Source: Zopfochytrium polystomum (lineage: Eukaryota > Chytridiomycota > Chytridiomycetes > Chytridiales > Chytridiaceae). Taken from it: 64,000 nt of DNA. Every line of letters starts with the position of its first letter. Position 1 is the first letter of the stretch. The notes under the pieces were generated by a model that saw only the letters and a program-made list of their open reading frames with translations, was not told the DNA's origin and searched no databases. The stretch is from the NCBI GenBank assembly GCA_025765615.1, contig JAIVFJ010000015.1, forward strand, positions 434,001-498,000, read 5' to 3'. The position numbers were made by a program, and so were the translations under genes. Shown here piece after piece: positions 1 to 11,769 of the stretch.

Positions 1-1736
1 CGACGTAAAAGTACGGCAACACGTGCCCGACGCCGCAGGCCATGCACATTGCGAGCGAGATGGTGAGGTCGCCGACGTAGTTAAAGTGGCGCGACACGCC
101 CCAAAAGCCGCTGACGAGGAGGAGAGACCGGTGGACCTTGCCGTCCGAGGTGACAAACTCGGTGCGGAGCACGCGGGCGGGTTTCCCCCAGATGTTGCAC
201 TTGCCGTCCGAGGAGCGGACGACGTCCTTTTGGTGGTTGACGGCGCGAAAGATGTAGTAGCCGAGCAGGCCCAGGCCGAGAACGGCGGAGAAGTAGCCCG
301 GGGACAGGTCAACGGGGTTGCGGACGAGGTAGTGGGACTGCAGGGTGTACATGTACGGCAGCCAGACCGAGTCGCCCCAGGCGAGGTAGAACCCAAAGTG
401 GTCGTGGCAAATGTCGATGGTGCGGAGGTACCAGTCCTCGTTGTAGAAAAAGTCGAGGACGTAGATGGCGTGCAGGATGTTGACCAGGATCATCGAGTTT
501 GTAATGTATCCGATGCGCTCGTACTGGGCGGCGGCAAACGACGCGTTGATGAGCGTCCAGGCGACGATGCCGGGGCGGCCGTTGTGGAACAGCTTAAAGT
601 CGAACCACTTTCCGAGGCGCGGGTTGAACTCGACGCCCATGAAGATGTCGTAAATGATGGAGCCCGAGAACTTGCGGTCCGCCGCGTGCGACGGGAAGAG
701 GAGCGCCTTGAAGTACGAGAAGAGCGTCAGGAAGTAGCCGTAGGAGTTTGCGGCGATCAGCAGACCGCCCCAGTTGTCGTGGATGATGGAGGCAGGGAAG
801 AGGCCGGCGCCGAGCGACAGTGCAAAGTACAGGACGTGTGTGATGAACCAGACTCGAAGACCGTTGACCTGGATGAGGGTGTGGGTGTGGGACGGACGCG
901 TGCAGGTGTTCGGGAGGGTGGCATGATGTTGGGCAAGGTTTGGAGGTTGTTTGCCAGACAGACAAACAACAAACAAACAAGCAAAAAAAAGAAAAGAAAG
1001 GGGAAAAAATCAATAAAAAAGAAAGGATCGAGCAACAACGTACGACGTAGGGCAGCGTGTATCCTGCGGGGGTGGTCTGACCGTAGCCAATCTTGGCCGG
1101 CACGAGCACGTACATCAGCGCCTGGAAGAGGAGCCACGTGTAGTACAGCTGGAACCCGCCTGTGGGTAGAACGCCAATGTGAGATGCGTGTCTAGGGAGC
1201 ACATGTGCACAAAGAAACACGCCACTGGCTACTCACTCGCCGTCGGCGTCGGCACAAACTCTCGGAGCCACTCGCCCAGCGTATCAGTGATTGGCTTCGA
1301 AGAGGACGCGACGCGGTCGGCGAGCTGCAGGGCCGGACCGGCAATGTCGCACTGGAACGAGTCGCAGGCGCGCCAAAAGTAAATGACGACAAGCGGCGTC
1401 GTCATCATTATCGTGAACGACATGATGATGGTTCCAAGGGAGATGTCTAAAATGTTTTCGCGGAAGGTTGTGGGCAGGGGGTGGTACAGAAACGTGGGTT
1501 CCAGGCGCGTGTGAGAAATCCGGTTTGGCGACGACGAACAGGAATGCGTGCAGCAAAAAGGGCAGTGGTTGGAGTGTGTTGTGCCCCCGCCTGTGAAACG
1601 ACGAACCTCTGGCGCGGCCCCACGTCTTTCCAATCTGGTGCGGCACGTTCTTTGCAGACAACGGCCCCATCGTGCTCGTGGTGGTGGTGGTGGTGCTGGT
1701 GGAGGCGGACGGGCGCTGCCGCGGAGGAGGGGCCAT
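1..1736 (-). CDS. DHCR7: Sterol delta-7 reductase (7-dehydrocholesterol reductase), 3' end cut by window
   Basis: The product reduces the C7-C8 double bond of the sterol B ring with NADPH and should be a multi-pass ER membrane protein. Exons on the minus strand are 1607-1736, 1237-1446, 1044-1159 and <1-868, joined in phase by GT-AG introns. The residues run parallel to animal and plant DHCR7: a short Ser/Thr-rich N-terminus, a first membrane segment ending in [11 protein letters not shown], then [50 protein letters not shown], a [12 protein letters not shown] loop and [15 protein letters not shown]. About 440 residues are present; roughly 40 C-terminal ones lie outside the window. The ICHDHFG and GKWFDFKLF motifs favour DHCR7 over the related delta-14 (ERG24) and C24 (ERG4) reductases. 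The start at 1736 is the first ATG giving a spliceable exon. Most ascomycetes and basidiomycetes lack this enzyme. Confidence 0.93.
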
Positions 1737-2468
1737 TATTGCGCGGTGTGGGTGGTGGGCTGTTCGTTTTGAATCTTTTTTTTTTTTTTTCTTTTTTTTT
1801 TTCTTTCGTTTTTGGTTGTTGTTGTTTTTTCTGCTCATTTCTGTTGCACAGATGATATGATCTGTTTGTCTTCCTTAAAGCCCCATATTTTCCATTTTTT
1901 TTGTTTGTTTGTTTGTAAACGCAGCGCACCAATCCATCACGGAATGAGGTCGTGCAGCCGGCCCTGAGTGGAAGCAAAAGAATTGGCCAAAGGCGCCTGA
2001 GAAGGAAGCAGACGAGCCTGCAATGTATTATTAAAACCTATTATTATTATTATTATTATTATGATTATTAATACTTGCTGAACGGGAACGGTGGTAATAA
2101 TAGCTCACTCACTCTCGATCGGCCGGCCGCCCCGTATTTTCTCCATTATGTCAGTCGTAATTCAGCGATATTGCAAGAGGTCGTGAAAATTGTCGCACTT
2201 TCATCACAAACACAACAACAACCATGTCGAACACATCACATCACACAATCTTAACGGGTGGTTCGCGCGCGATATTTACTCGAGCAGGTCTTCCCTCGCC
2301 CCCACCCCACTCACCCTTCCAAGGAGAGAAAAAACTGGGAAGCGTCCTTTCTATCGACCGTGGCGCCGTACTGTGACGCCGACGCACTCGCGCACTTCGA
2401 CAACCACGGAGGCAGGAGCGACTCTCAGAGTTGACGTTTTTGCCATAGGCCGCTTTTGCTTTGTTTCA
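1737..2468. other. Divergent intergenic region with poly-pyrimidine and TTA repeats
   Basis: This 730-bp gap separates the starts of two divergently transcribed genes and must hold both promoters. It contains a long T-rich tract (about 1770-1840) just 5' of the reductase start and an ATT/TTA microsatellite at about 2037-2065. I see no convincing coding region. Confidence 0.5.
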
Positions 2469-3852
2469 ATGGACTCCAGTCGCCTACGCGCATCAGACTC
2501 GGATGGAACGAAAAGGATGGGGCCGTTCCGCTTACCACCCTCGACCCTTTTAAAGAACAGCGGAGTCAGAGCACCAAAGCTTCCAGGCGCACTGTTCGGT
2601 GTGCACGCGGCCGCCATCCAGGACCACATCGTCGGCGCGCACGCCTCAACCAGCATCCCGCGGTCTCTCGTGCTGCAGCGGCAAAAATGGAAGAGAGAGG
2701 CGGCGCAAAAGCTGCCCAAGCTCTCGCCCTCGTCGAAGAAGCTACAGGCGGCGGCGGCGGAGCAGGAGACCCACTGGCGGTCGTTGCTGGCTTCGCAAGA
2801 CGAAGTTGTTCGACGCGAGACGACCAGGAGACTGCCGTCGCTTGCGCAGAGGCTGGGACTCGTTGAACCGATCCGGTCGACGCAGCCGTCGCTGAGCGCG
2901 TCCGACTGGTCGCGGGCAAAGGAGGCTGCTAAGAAGCGCTGTGACGAGTCGTGTGCGATATGCTGCGAAAAATTTGGTGTCGTGAAGCAGGTTACAATTG
3001 CTTGGGCTCTGGTGTCGCCCAAACCTGCTTCTTTCGCCCAACTAACGCCCCTCTAAAATCGGTCCCCCATTAAATTCAAAAACAGGTGATTTTGTCCTGC
3101 AGCCACTCGTTCCACTGGCAGTGTTTAGTCTCGTATGAGCGGCACACCGGCGCCAAAATGTGCCCCCTCTGCCGCTGCAAAGACTACGAGGCCCTGACGA
3201 CCTGGGACGCGGCCGTGAGCCAGCTGCACCTGTGCGCGACCAAGATCCAGGCGGTGTGGCGCAGGTGGCGGGTGAGGAAGCTGTACGTGGCGTACCGCGC
3301 GACCCACGTGCCGAACGAGCCGCTGCTTCGGCAGCGATTTTACGTGGACAAGCTGTCGTCTGTGAACCGGTACTTAAACCAGCAGATTGAAAAGGACAGC
3401 GCCGAAGTCGCGTGCGTGCTCGCGGACATTGATCGTGCGCTCAAGGAGAGCCGCGAGGCGTTCGACGAGTGGGTGGATTTGATATATTTGTTCTTTTGTT
3501 TTTCTTTTCAAGTTCCCCACACTCTTCGTTGACCCGGCTACTGTTGTTCAGGCTGGACGCGTATTGCACTGAGCCGGACTGGAAAGCGCTCACGCGTCTG
3601 GTAATATCGCGGTCTTCGGAGCAGCCGGGGCAACAAGGGCAGCAGCGACCGCTGTCGGAGGCGTGCGCCATCTGCCTGTGCCAGCTGGGCACGCAGCCGC
3701 AGCTGTGCCTCCTCAGCTGCGGGCACGTCTTCCACGGCAAGTGCATCGGCAGCTTCGAGCGGCTGTCTGGGTGGATGCGATCCACGGTGTGCCCGATATG
3801 CCGCTCGCACTACCAGAAGAAGTTTGTGGCAAGAGAAGAACTCGAAGCGTGA
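2469..3852 (+). CDS. RNF32: RNF32-like double RING-H2 and IQ-motif protein
   Basis: Exons are 2469-2990, 3086-3468 and 3552-3852, giving 401 residues. The first RING-H2 begins at CAICCEKF and, after the first intron, continues with CSHSFHWQC and CPLCRC. A stretch ATKIQAVWRRWRVRKLY is an IQ calmodulin-binding motif. A second RING-H2 (CAICLCQLG, CGHVFHGKC, CPICRSHY) sits at the C-terminus. RING-IQ-RING is the distinctive order of RNF32, a putative E3 ubiquitin ligase that in animals is expressed mainly in testis and sperm. The ATG at 2469 was chosen because the frame upstream is low-complexity leader sequence. The splice into exon 3 uses the GTGGGT donor at 3469, which is the only one preserving frame. 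Confidence 0.85.
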
Positions 3853-4248
3853 ATCGAGCTTTTCCTTCGTTCATGGCTCAGAGTTTTGGTGCTTTTTTGA
3901 TGCTGGAATAACTATCGAACAGGGGTCTTTTGACCTGTAGTATTTATACAATACAATATGGCAACTCGGTGAGCGAAACCGAATGGCCAACCCATCATCT
4001 TTGCGCGAATCGAAGAAGCGATGGAAAAACTATTTACCCATGACAGCTACTGTTTGTCTCCATTCGTTTTCTTTCTCTTTTTTTCTCTTTCTTTTCGTTG
4101 CTGTTTTTCTATCGCGATAGCAGACAGACAGACAGACATCCGCCGAAACCAACAAACAAACAAAACCGTCCCACCCCTTTCTTTGTCCCAGCTTTCACAT
4201 ACCTTGTTCAAGCAACCACCAACAATCAACTTCAACTTACTTCAAACT

Positions 4249-6891
4249 ATGGAGGACTCTCGCCCTGGGAGCTGCGGAGGGGCCGACTCTGGCTGCCGCA
4301 CAACTGGACACCGGCTGGGCGACGCTTCCGCCTCCCCGCGCGCCTCGTCGCCGGAGCTCGACACGGAGGAGCTGCTGGCGTCGATGGCCTCCTCCGCCTC
4401 GTCTTCGTTTGTGGCCCTGTCCCCCATCCCCATCAAGGCGTCGTTGCTTGCCGCGCCACCGTCGCCGCCCTCCGATTCGGGCTCGGCCGCCGCCGACCCC
4501 GACCCCGACCCCGACCGCGACGCCGCCGCCGAAGCCGGCGAAGGCGGCGACCTTGCGGACAGCGCAAATTCGGGTTTCGCCACTGTCCTCTCCCAGGACT
4601 TTGATTTCGAGTATATCCATCCCATCGACTGGGAGTCTGACACCTCGGCGGAGGGCCTCCGCCGAAGTCGCAGGTCAAGGTCCTCTCCTTCCGACTCGGG
4701 CCCGCCGTCGCCTTCGACAGAGGGTGCCGCGAGGCTCTCCATTCATGCAGATCAGCTGCTTACCCCAACTGTCGTGACAGCTCTGTCCCTCGAAGACGGT
4801 AGCGGCCAGGGACCGTCGACGCAAGGTCAAGTGCACCCCACTCTTCCCCCACCGCCTCCAATCGTCACAATGGTGGCTGCAGCCGACTTTGCCACCCGCG
4901 GTAGTGACACGATTCCCGCCTTGACAGTTGCGGATCACACTAGCGAGGCTCTCCCAAAAGGTGCAGGTACTTCGGGCGACGCTTCGAACAGGTCTTGCGG
5001 TAACACGCAAGCGGCCTCAAGGGGCTCGTCTCACGGCCGCGTCCCTGCCTGGAGCAGCGACGACGAGTCAGCTCCATCAAAAACGGAGGAACACGCTGCT
5101 CCAAGGTTTAAGGTCCTCCTTGGCGAGCCCGCACTCTTCTTTACGGTTCCGCGCCAGTCGGGGAAACCTGTATCTCTAACACAAGCGAACGTATTTGGAG
5201 CGGAACAGGCTGCCCTCGCTCTGTGGCATGTCCTACTTGAGCTTGTGGCCTATGCGATCGGCACTCCTGCCCTGACCTCATCCACCCGCTCTTCTGTTTC
5301 TCCTCGTATGACTCCTCTCCATTCTTCTTCGTCTAACTCCGATGTGACACCCAATCGTGCAGGGTGCGACTCACCCTCGGCCGCTGGCTCACTGCAGGAG
5401 GATAGCCTTCCCCGCACTGTCAAACGACTGCTCTCTGGCTTGTCGAGAAATATTTCGCGAAGGCAGGCGGCTTCTACCATCGTATGGGTTGTGCTGCCGT
5501 TCCTCGCGGTGCTTTGTGCAACCCTCGTGGCTCAGCAGCACAGGGAAATTCCCGCTCCGGTGACCCCTCCTTTAGAGTCCTCGGGTGACGTGCCTGTCAT
5601 TTCCGTGGACCCGTCAGTCCTTGCAGAAATTATGGGCGGCGTGTCGGACGCGAGAGAAAAGAACCTCGTGCCTACATTTGTGCCCGAAACCGTGAAAGGC
5701 GTGTTGAAGGATGGTGGTTCACACTCCCAATCATCCCTCTCCGTCGTTGGAACCGTTAAAGGTGACCTTACATTGGCTGCGGATTGGCGAACGGTGAAGT
5801 CAGGTGAGCGGTACTGTTGCGATCTTTTACTGCTCCGCGCTGTGACACACTTAACTCAAGGAACCAAAAAAGTTTCCAAGCTCACCGCTCAGTCATCGTG
5901 TAGTGCCTTCTCTGCATCGTCTGTGCCAAAAGATGCTGCTGCTACCGATGCTCAACCGCAGCGAGGGTCGATGTCTCTTAAACTGCTGGCACCTTCGTCG
6001 CTGAGTGTATACTCTTCTAGTCATGCGCCGGAAACGGCTGTGAGACGGCGATCTCCTCGAGTTCCGTTTTCACTGAAGAACGACACTGGGGAAGCTGCAG
6101 AGCCAGAGAGCGATGTGGGAAACGGCGGTGCCACTTCTGGAACCCGAGAAGAAACGAAGCCCGGCGCATTCGATTCTGCCAGCACTCAAGAGCGCAAACG
6201 TGAGGACGAAGCCAAGCCGAAGATTTCTGTCGGCGAATTCCATGCGTGGTCAGAGAATCTTCGAAAACCCATTCGCCGAATCCGAAACGCTATCGTAGAT
6301 GTGTCTTCGTGGTGGGTGCGATACCTGCGCCGTACGGTGCGCGGACTCTTTGTTGGCAGTGACGGGAAAGTGCGAGCACGTGAGTGGGTGAAGGCTGCCG
6401 CGAGCCGAGCGAAAGAAATCCGTGGAAGGGTAGAAGAGGCCGTCGAAGCGTGGTGGACGGGAGTATTTGCGACCGGCGAAGGGGCGGAGTACGAAGCGGT
6501 TCTTGCGAAGGAGCAGAGGAAGAGGGCGAAGAAGGAGAGGAAGGAGCAAAAGAAAAAGGCGCGGAAAGAGAGGAAGAAGAGGCGCGCCGCGCTGCGGGAG
6601 GCGAGGAGGGCGGCTAGGCGGCAGGCGAGAAACCGCAAGTACGCGTACGACGACGATCGAGCTGACTTTGACCACGACGACGACGACGACTACGACGACG
6701 ACGATTGGCACGACGAACACTGCGATGGATTTGAATGCCGCAGCCATCGCGCCGGGCGCGCACTGCGCGAATGGGGAATAGCGGCAAACAAGGCAGCGAC
6801 GCGACTCCAGGAAGACGCTGCTCGTAAACTTCAGGAGGCGACTCAGTTGATGGAGGACACCCTTGCAAACTGGATTGCGTGGCGGGGTTGA
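4249..6891 (+). CDS. Large single-exon protein with one membrane segment and charged C-terminal region; function unknown
   Basis: One uninterrupted reading frame gives 880 residues from the ATG at 4249. An in-frame ATG at 4021 exists, but the stretch between is pyrimidine-rich leader-like DNA, so the later start is preferred. The N-terminal 400 residues are Ser/Pro/Asp-rich and probably disordered. A hydrophobic segment (about residues 407-428, VWVVLPFLAVLCATLV) is the only clear membrane span. The C-terminal third carries a Lys/Arg/Glu-rich presumed helix, then a poly-Asp block and a final amphipathic helix. A short acidic-aromatic patch FDFEYIHPIDW (about residues 117-127) could be a linear docking motif, which is speculation. 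I recognise no domain. Confidence 0.7.
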   Translation: MEDSRPGSCGGADSGCRTTGHRLGDASASPRASSPELDTEELLASMASSASSSFVALSPIPIKASLLAAPPSPPSDSGSAAADPDPDPDRDAAAEAGEGGDLADSANSGFATVLSQDFDFEYIHPIDWESDTSAEGLRRSRRSRSSPSDSGPPSPSTEGAARLSIHADQLLTPTVVTALSLEDGSGQGPSTQGQVHPTLPPPPPIVTMVAAADFATRGSDTIPALTVADHTSEALPKGAGTSGDASNRSCGNTQAASRGSSHGRVPAWSSDDESAPSKTEEHAAPRFKVLLGEPALFFTVPRQSGKPVSLTQANVFGAEQAALALWHVLLELVAYAIGTPALTSSTRSSVSPRMTPLHSSSSNSDVTPNRAGCDSPSAAGSLQEDSLPRTVKRLLSGLSRNISRRQAASTIVWVVLPFLAVLCATLVAQQHREIPAPVTPPLESSGDVPVISVDPSVLAEIMGGVSDAREKNLVPTFVPETVKGVLKDGGSHSQSSLSVVGTVKGDLTLAADWRTVKSGERYCCDLLLLRAVTHLTQGTKKVSKLTAQSSCSAFSASSVPKDAAATDAQPQRGSMSLKLLAPSSLSVYSSSHAPETAVRRRSPRVPFSLKNDTGEAAEPESDVGNGGATSGTREETKPGAFDSASTQERKREDEAKPKISVGEFHAWSENLRKPIRRIRNAIVDVSSWWVRYLRRTVRGLFVGSDGKVRAREWVKAAASRAKEIRGRVEEAVEAWWTGVFATGEGAEYEAVLAKEQRKRAKKERKEQKKKARKERKKRRAALREARRAARRQARNRKYAYDDDRADFDHDDDDDYDDDDWHDEHCDGFECRSHRAGRALREWGIAANKAATRLQEDAARKLQEATQLMEDTLANWIAWRG

Positions 6892-8488
6892 AACTGAGGT
6901 TGATCTTTGCGTACGCGCGTGTTTATCCCTTAAACCATGCATTCTTAGCCTCCCCTTCCCCTTCACACCGACGAGACTCTAAATACAACGACTTGGTCCA
7001 ACCGAACAGCGTGACATGATATTTGAGCTTTGGGTGCAAGTATGGTTCGGATGGACTGGTTCAGCGTCCGCAAAAGGAAGGCCGAAGGGGAGAGAGAGAG
7101 AGAGAGTGAGAGAGAGAGAGAGGCCGCCCGGAGCTGTCTGTCTGTCTCATTGCCTCTGCTTCTGATTTTGGTCCGTTGGTTGTTGGTTTGCCCAAGGTCG
7201 AACAAGAAAGGTCGGGCGCGATTGACCGACCCAGACTTTCCCGGCACCTTCAGCGTTGTGGAACAGGGTGAGTGCGCGCATCCAGAATTCCCCCCCAACC
7301 CCTTGCACACCACTCCCCCTCCTCCCCCCACCCCCCCCCCCCCCCCCCCCCCTGACCCCTGACCGCCCTTCGGAGGCATGTTGGCACCGAGCGTGGCAGG
7401 CCCAATGGTCCCTCCCACCTCCCGAAACCCCCTGGACTGCCATCTTCGGAACAGCTCCCTCTTTACTCCATCGAACGATCACTACCGCAAGGCCTCAAAC
7501 CCTCTGCCCCTGCCCCACCCCGACACCCTCGAGCGTGATCAAGTCCCGCTCACGGCCACCTTCCTTCTCCGGCCGTGGTGGGGTGACTGCATCCCTCGGA
7601 GCGTTTTGGGCCGAAGATGTCTTGCACTTTTTCGGCCGAGGGTGTACAGTTGCCCCCAAGTCCTCTTCCCCCCCCCCTTCCCCGGTTTTCACGGACATGT
7701 GACCGGACATTCCCCTGCTCCCCCCCGCCCCTTCTCCGTACCTTTGTTGACTGCATATTGCGATCGACATGATGGAGCGGAGTGGTAGGGATTGGGAGTT
7801 GTCGGGCGGGACGCAAGGGGTTGGGCGGGTCGGCGGCGGAGAAGTGGTTGATCTAGGCCCGAGGGGCAGCCTTCCCTGGCTGATGTGACCGCCTCAACCC
7901 TGATTGCTATTTTGTTCTCCATCAACGCTTACTCTTGCACTCTCCTGAAACCACTCTTCAATCCAGTTTTCGGAAGAGCACAGTCCTTCAAGGTCAAACA
8001 GTCAGTCCGCTGCCAGGTCCGCGGATTTCCCCCCTTGTGAAACCTTGTTTCCTGTCAGCCCCATCCGAGATTCCCCTTCCCCAACCTTTTCTCCCTTCAT
8101 TTTTTTTCGGATGAAACGGCTTTAATTTTTGGACTTGGTTGTCTGGTCGAATCCTCGTCTCCACAAGGCAACCCCCAATACCCACAAAGTGCAACCCCTA
8201 AGTAGCGGTCTTGCATCCTCCGCACCTCCTCAGAGCGCGCACACCGTCGGTCAGATCCATTATTAACTTTTGATCGTCCTATCCTTGTTGCTCTTGTTTT
8301 GATTGTTAGATTCACGATCGAAACTACTGGAGTGTACTATCGTCCCAACAACATCTGAACTTGAAGTAGAACGTTGGGTGAGTCTCAGTCTCGGTTTTCG
8401 GGATTTTTTCGCAACACTGGCCTCGCATTTAAGAGTAAGCGCGATCTTTTGCTATTTTTGTAGGCTCGTTGTCCGCCCAAAGGCAATT
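6892..8488. other. Long non-coding interval with GA and poly-C tracts and a probable 5'-UTR intron
   Basis: This 1.6-kb gap has a GA-rich tract at about 7090-7125, a poly-C run near 7320-7352 and pyrimidine-rich DNA with no persuasive reading frame. Near its end, a GTGAGT donor at about 8380 and a TTTTTGTAG acceptor ending at 8463 frame an intron in the leader of the next gene, 26 bases before its ATG. Confidence 0.45.
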
Positions 8489-11309
8489 ATGAGTGGCACC
8501 GGCGGCTATCCTCTACTATCACAACCTCCGACGGTAGATTTGAGCTCGCCAGCTCCGTCGTCAGCGGTATCGACTGCCAATCAACTTGGCACCAACGCGC
8601 CGTTGATGGTCTCTGCCTTTGAAGCGATGATCTCGGCGGCGGGCCTTCCTCCTTTCGATCGCGTACCGGAATCCAAGACCGCGTTAAATTTTGTTCCTCG
8701 GAACGCGCTTGCTGAGCTTCCAAAAGGAAGTTCTCGATCGAGTGTGACGCCTGAAGCGCCATCTTTGCTGTCACTGCCCAGTTTTGAATCTTCCGCTGAA
8801 ACGATTGAGTCTATGGACATGCCGCTTTCTCAGGACAGCGTCGGTTCATATCAAGCACCAATAGATTCTCGGCTCGACGTCATCTCAGCTCCTAGTGGCG
8901 ACTTCCTTCAACCAACCGTACCCGCCCCTGCATCACTGGAACCACCTACATTGACCCAACCAGCTTCTTTGCCGACACCCACTCCTTCTCCAACAAAGAA
9001 CAAGGGTAAAAAGCGGGCTCAAATGTCATCCGAAGATCCAAACATGTCATGTGTAAATATGTCACCCTCTGCTCATCGAAAGCTTTGGAAGCCATGGGAA
9101 AAGGATGTAACAGCCGTTCTCGGAGAGGCAGTGGACGCTTTGACCACTCGGAAGCAGAAGGAGGACATGATGAAGCACGAAGAGACTCAAAGGCAACAAG
9201 GGAAGCTCAGTCAATATCAGGCTGAGATCCGCCGTGTTATCGAGGGGTCGATCCATCCATTCGTCTCATCGGGTGCAGGACGACGGCGACTCTTCCGCGG
9301 TCGACGTTAGCCCGCTCAAGCGCACGCTGTCGGGCCTATCGCCACGGAAACGTCGCCCGCCTCAGCAGATCCCGACCACTCCTCGAAAGCTGCACCAGTT
9401 CACCCAAAACCCGTTTTCACCACGAAACACTGACGAGACGGTCCGGCACCTGTCGGAGCGCATGACCTACTCTGGAATGGTTTCGCCGCCGCCGTTTCCG
9501 TCCGAGGCGTCTTCGTGGTACCCACACGAAATGCTTCCCAAGCTGATGCCGGTTGCTCCGGAGCGTGGAGCGGACTCTCCGCAGAGCGACCACAATGCCG
9601 ATTCCTTTTTGGACGGTCTCGTGATTGCGGCCGATGGCTCTGCCCAGATGACGAACACTTCCAGGTCTTCGCCAAACCCTTCCATTCTGCCAAATAGCTT
9701 CCGCGATCGGGACTTCCCTCCAGGACTAGAGAAAGGCAACAATGACATTAACATGGTGGACATTCGTTCATTCAACCCCCTTAAAATTTCCCCTGAGGAT
9801 ACTGCCCGCGAATACGCAAGGCTCCTTGACACACAGCAGAAGCCTGTCATCCCGCTACCCTCAGTTCCGCGCTCGGATCGAAGGAAACGACTTATTTCCG
9901 GTGGCTCGACGCCTTCCGCAAGTTCCCCGCTGCAGCCCGCGATAACGGTGTCTCCCCACCTTCGGCCTCGACGAGGACGTAGGGGTCTGGGGTCGTTCTT
10001 CATCACCAACCCTCCTGTACCCGAGCCAGAGCAGGAGCAAGAGCGCCTGCGGGAGCAGGAAAGCCATCCGGGGAGCCCCAACGGTTTGGACCTTCTGGCG
10101 CTAGCCGCGGTGTCTGGCACTGCGCCTGTGGAAATTGCTGCATCCCTTTCTCCCCTCGACGCCGTGCTTCCAAGCACCCCGACTCCGACTGCCAAAGGGA
10201 CGAAACGGCGGCGCACGCGGTCCGCGCTGTCTCAGGGAGGCGGGGCCGGCGGCGTTGGCAGCAGCAGTAGCAGCAGCGCGCCGACACCTGAGAGTCACTT
10301 TGAAGCTCTCGTGCAAGCCGCGACGGCGGCGGCGCAAACCGACGCAGTGCCGACGAGCAGCGACGACGACGTTGACGACGAGCTTCGCAGCATCGAGCTG
10401 TACGGGTTCACACCGCAGAGCGCCTTGCTGTCGACTGCACGACGGCAGCGGCTGCGGGCACTGGCGGACAGCAGCAGCCTCGCGGGGTCGATCGGAACGA
10501 GGAGTGAGGAGCTTGAAACTGCAGCGGCGGGCGGCGATGGCGTTGACGACGACGACGACAACGACGACGGCGACGACGGCGCTGCGGTTTCGCCGTCAGT
10601 GGCCAAGGCGAAGCGGCGTGCCGCTAGCATGCAAGAGGGCAAGGCGCAGGGAGGCGGCAGCGGCGGCGCCAAACGGCGGCGGCGGAAGGCAGACGAAGAC
10701 GTTGGGGCTGTGTTGGGATCGAACGGTGGTGATACGCTACAGGATCTGCCACCGTCGCCGTCGCCGCTGCGGTCGTTTGAGAGGAAAGGCCACGTTTCCG
10801 AGCGAAGTCGAGCGCTCACGCCGAGCAAAGGTGCCTCCTTACCGACCACCGCCTCGTTCGGGGACCCGAAACTAGGCCAAGACATGGAAGAGGGCGGTCC
10901 TTGCAAAGCCGCTGGTGAGGACTTCGCGACTCCGCCGCCGCCGCCGGCGCCGTCCAAGAGCAGATCGAAAGGACGAGGAAAGAAGCCGAGCGGCGTCGAC
11001 AGTACCACCACCAGCTCCGGCAGCGGGAGCAGAAGAAAGACCGCCGTCAGCGTCGTCGAATCATCTGCGGCAGCGAGCGACGCAGCCGAGGAAGGGCCAG
11101 GGCCCGGCAGTCCCTACGCTCGCGCGCGCACGGACAGCGCCAAAGAGCCACCACGCGGGAGCGCCGCCTCCGGGCATTCCAGCCGCCTCCGCCGGACGCA
11201 GCGGACGGTGTGCAGGCGGGGATCGATATTGGAGGAGATGGGGGCGATGCTGCGGCCGCTCAACGCGACGAAGCGGTGGGATAAAGTGATTATGTCCGCT
11301 TGTCACTAG
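8489..11309 (+). CDS. Low-complexity, proline-directed-site-rich nuclear-type protein; function unknown
   Basis: Two reading frames, 8489-9235 and 9279-11309, join through a 43-nt intron (GT at 9236, AG at 9278) in phase 0 to give about 925 residues. Introns of 43-44 nt occur in other genes here, but this join is a prediction; a frameshift or two genes are alternatives. The protein is Ser/Pro-rich with many SP/TP sites (for example SPLKRTLSGLSPRKRR), basic patches resembling nuclear localisation signals, poly-Ala and poly-Asp runs, and a helical stretch around KQKEDMMKHEETQRQQ. No catalytic domain is visible. A scaffold, transcription or chromosome-associated role is possible but unproven. 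Confidence 0.6.
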
Positions 11310-11769
11310 TATTTTTCGTTTTTTAAAGACGGTGCGAAGTGGGCAGCTGCCCACTCGCATGTCTCCTTAGTGCGCCCTTCCCATCCCGTTCGTTTATGAT
11401 TCTCTCAAAATAGTCCACTCATGTCTCACCCCTCCGACTCCGCTTTCTTGCCTTCCCATTGCTTATTCGTTTAGTTGGTCGTGTTATGACCTCCCACCCT
11501 CTTTATCATGTTATTGCTCGTTTCTTCCTCGTCTTCTTCCTCACCCTCTTCTACCTCCACTTCTTCTCGATCCCTCTCCCTCACCTTCCCCCTTCCCAAT
11601 GTAATCCCAAAAGCGTTCCAACAGTGACGAGCGAGGCGGTTGGCCCCGAAACTAAATATACTAACGATGTGTTGCAAACACCTGCCGGCCGTGGGTGACA
11701 GCTGTCTTGAAAACTCGGGGTCGAATGAAAAAAAAGAAAGAAGTATACTTGTCACCGGGCAACACCCAG
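11310..11769. other. Intergenic region, nothing recognised
   Basis: The interval between the preceding stop codon and the next start is pyrimidine-rich on the plus strand and holds no reading frame I can support. An in-frame ATG at 11725 is an alternative start for the downstream gene. Confidence 0.4.

Noticed and set aside
23..1195. Long plus-strand frame opposite the sterol reductase.
   Set aside because: It is an antisense shadow of the GC-rich reductase exons, has Val/Asp/Gly-rich composition and no motif.
10295..11011. Minus-strand Ser-rich frame opposite the low-complexity gene.
   Set aside because: It is produced by repeats of GAC and AGC codons on the plus strand; no start context or homology.
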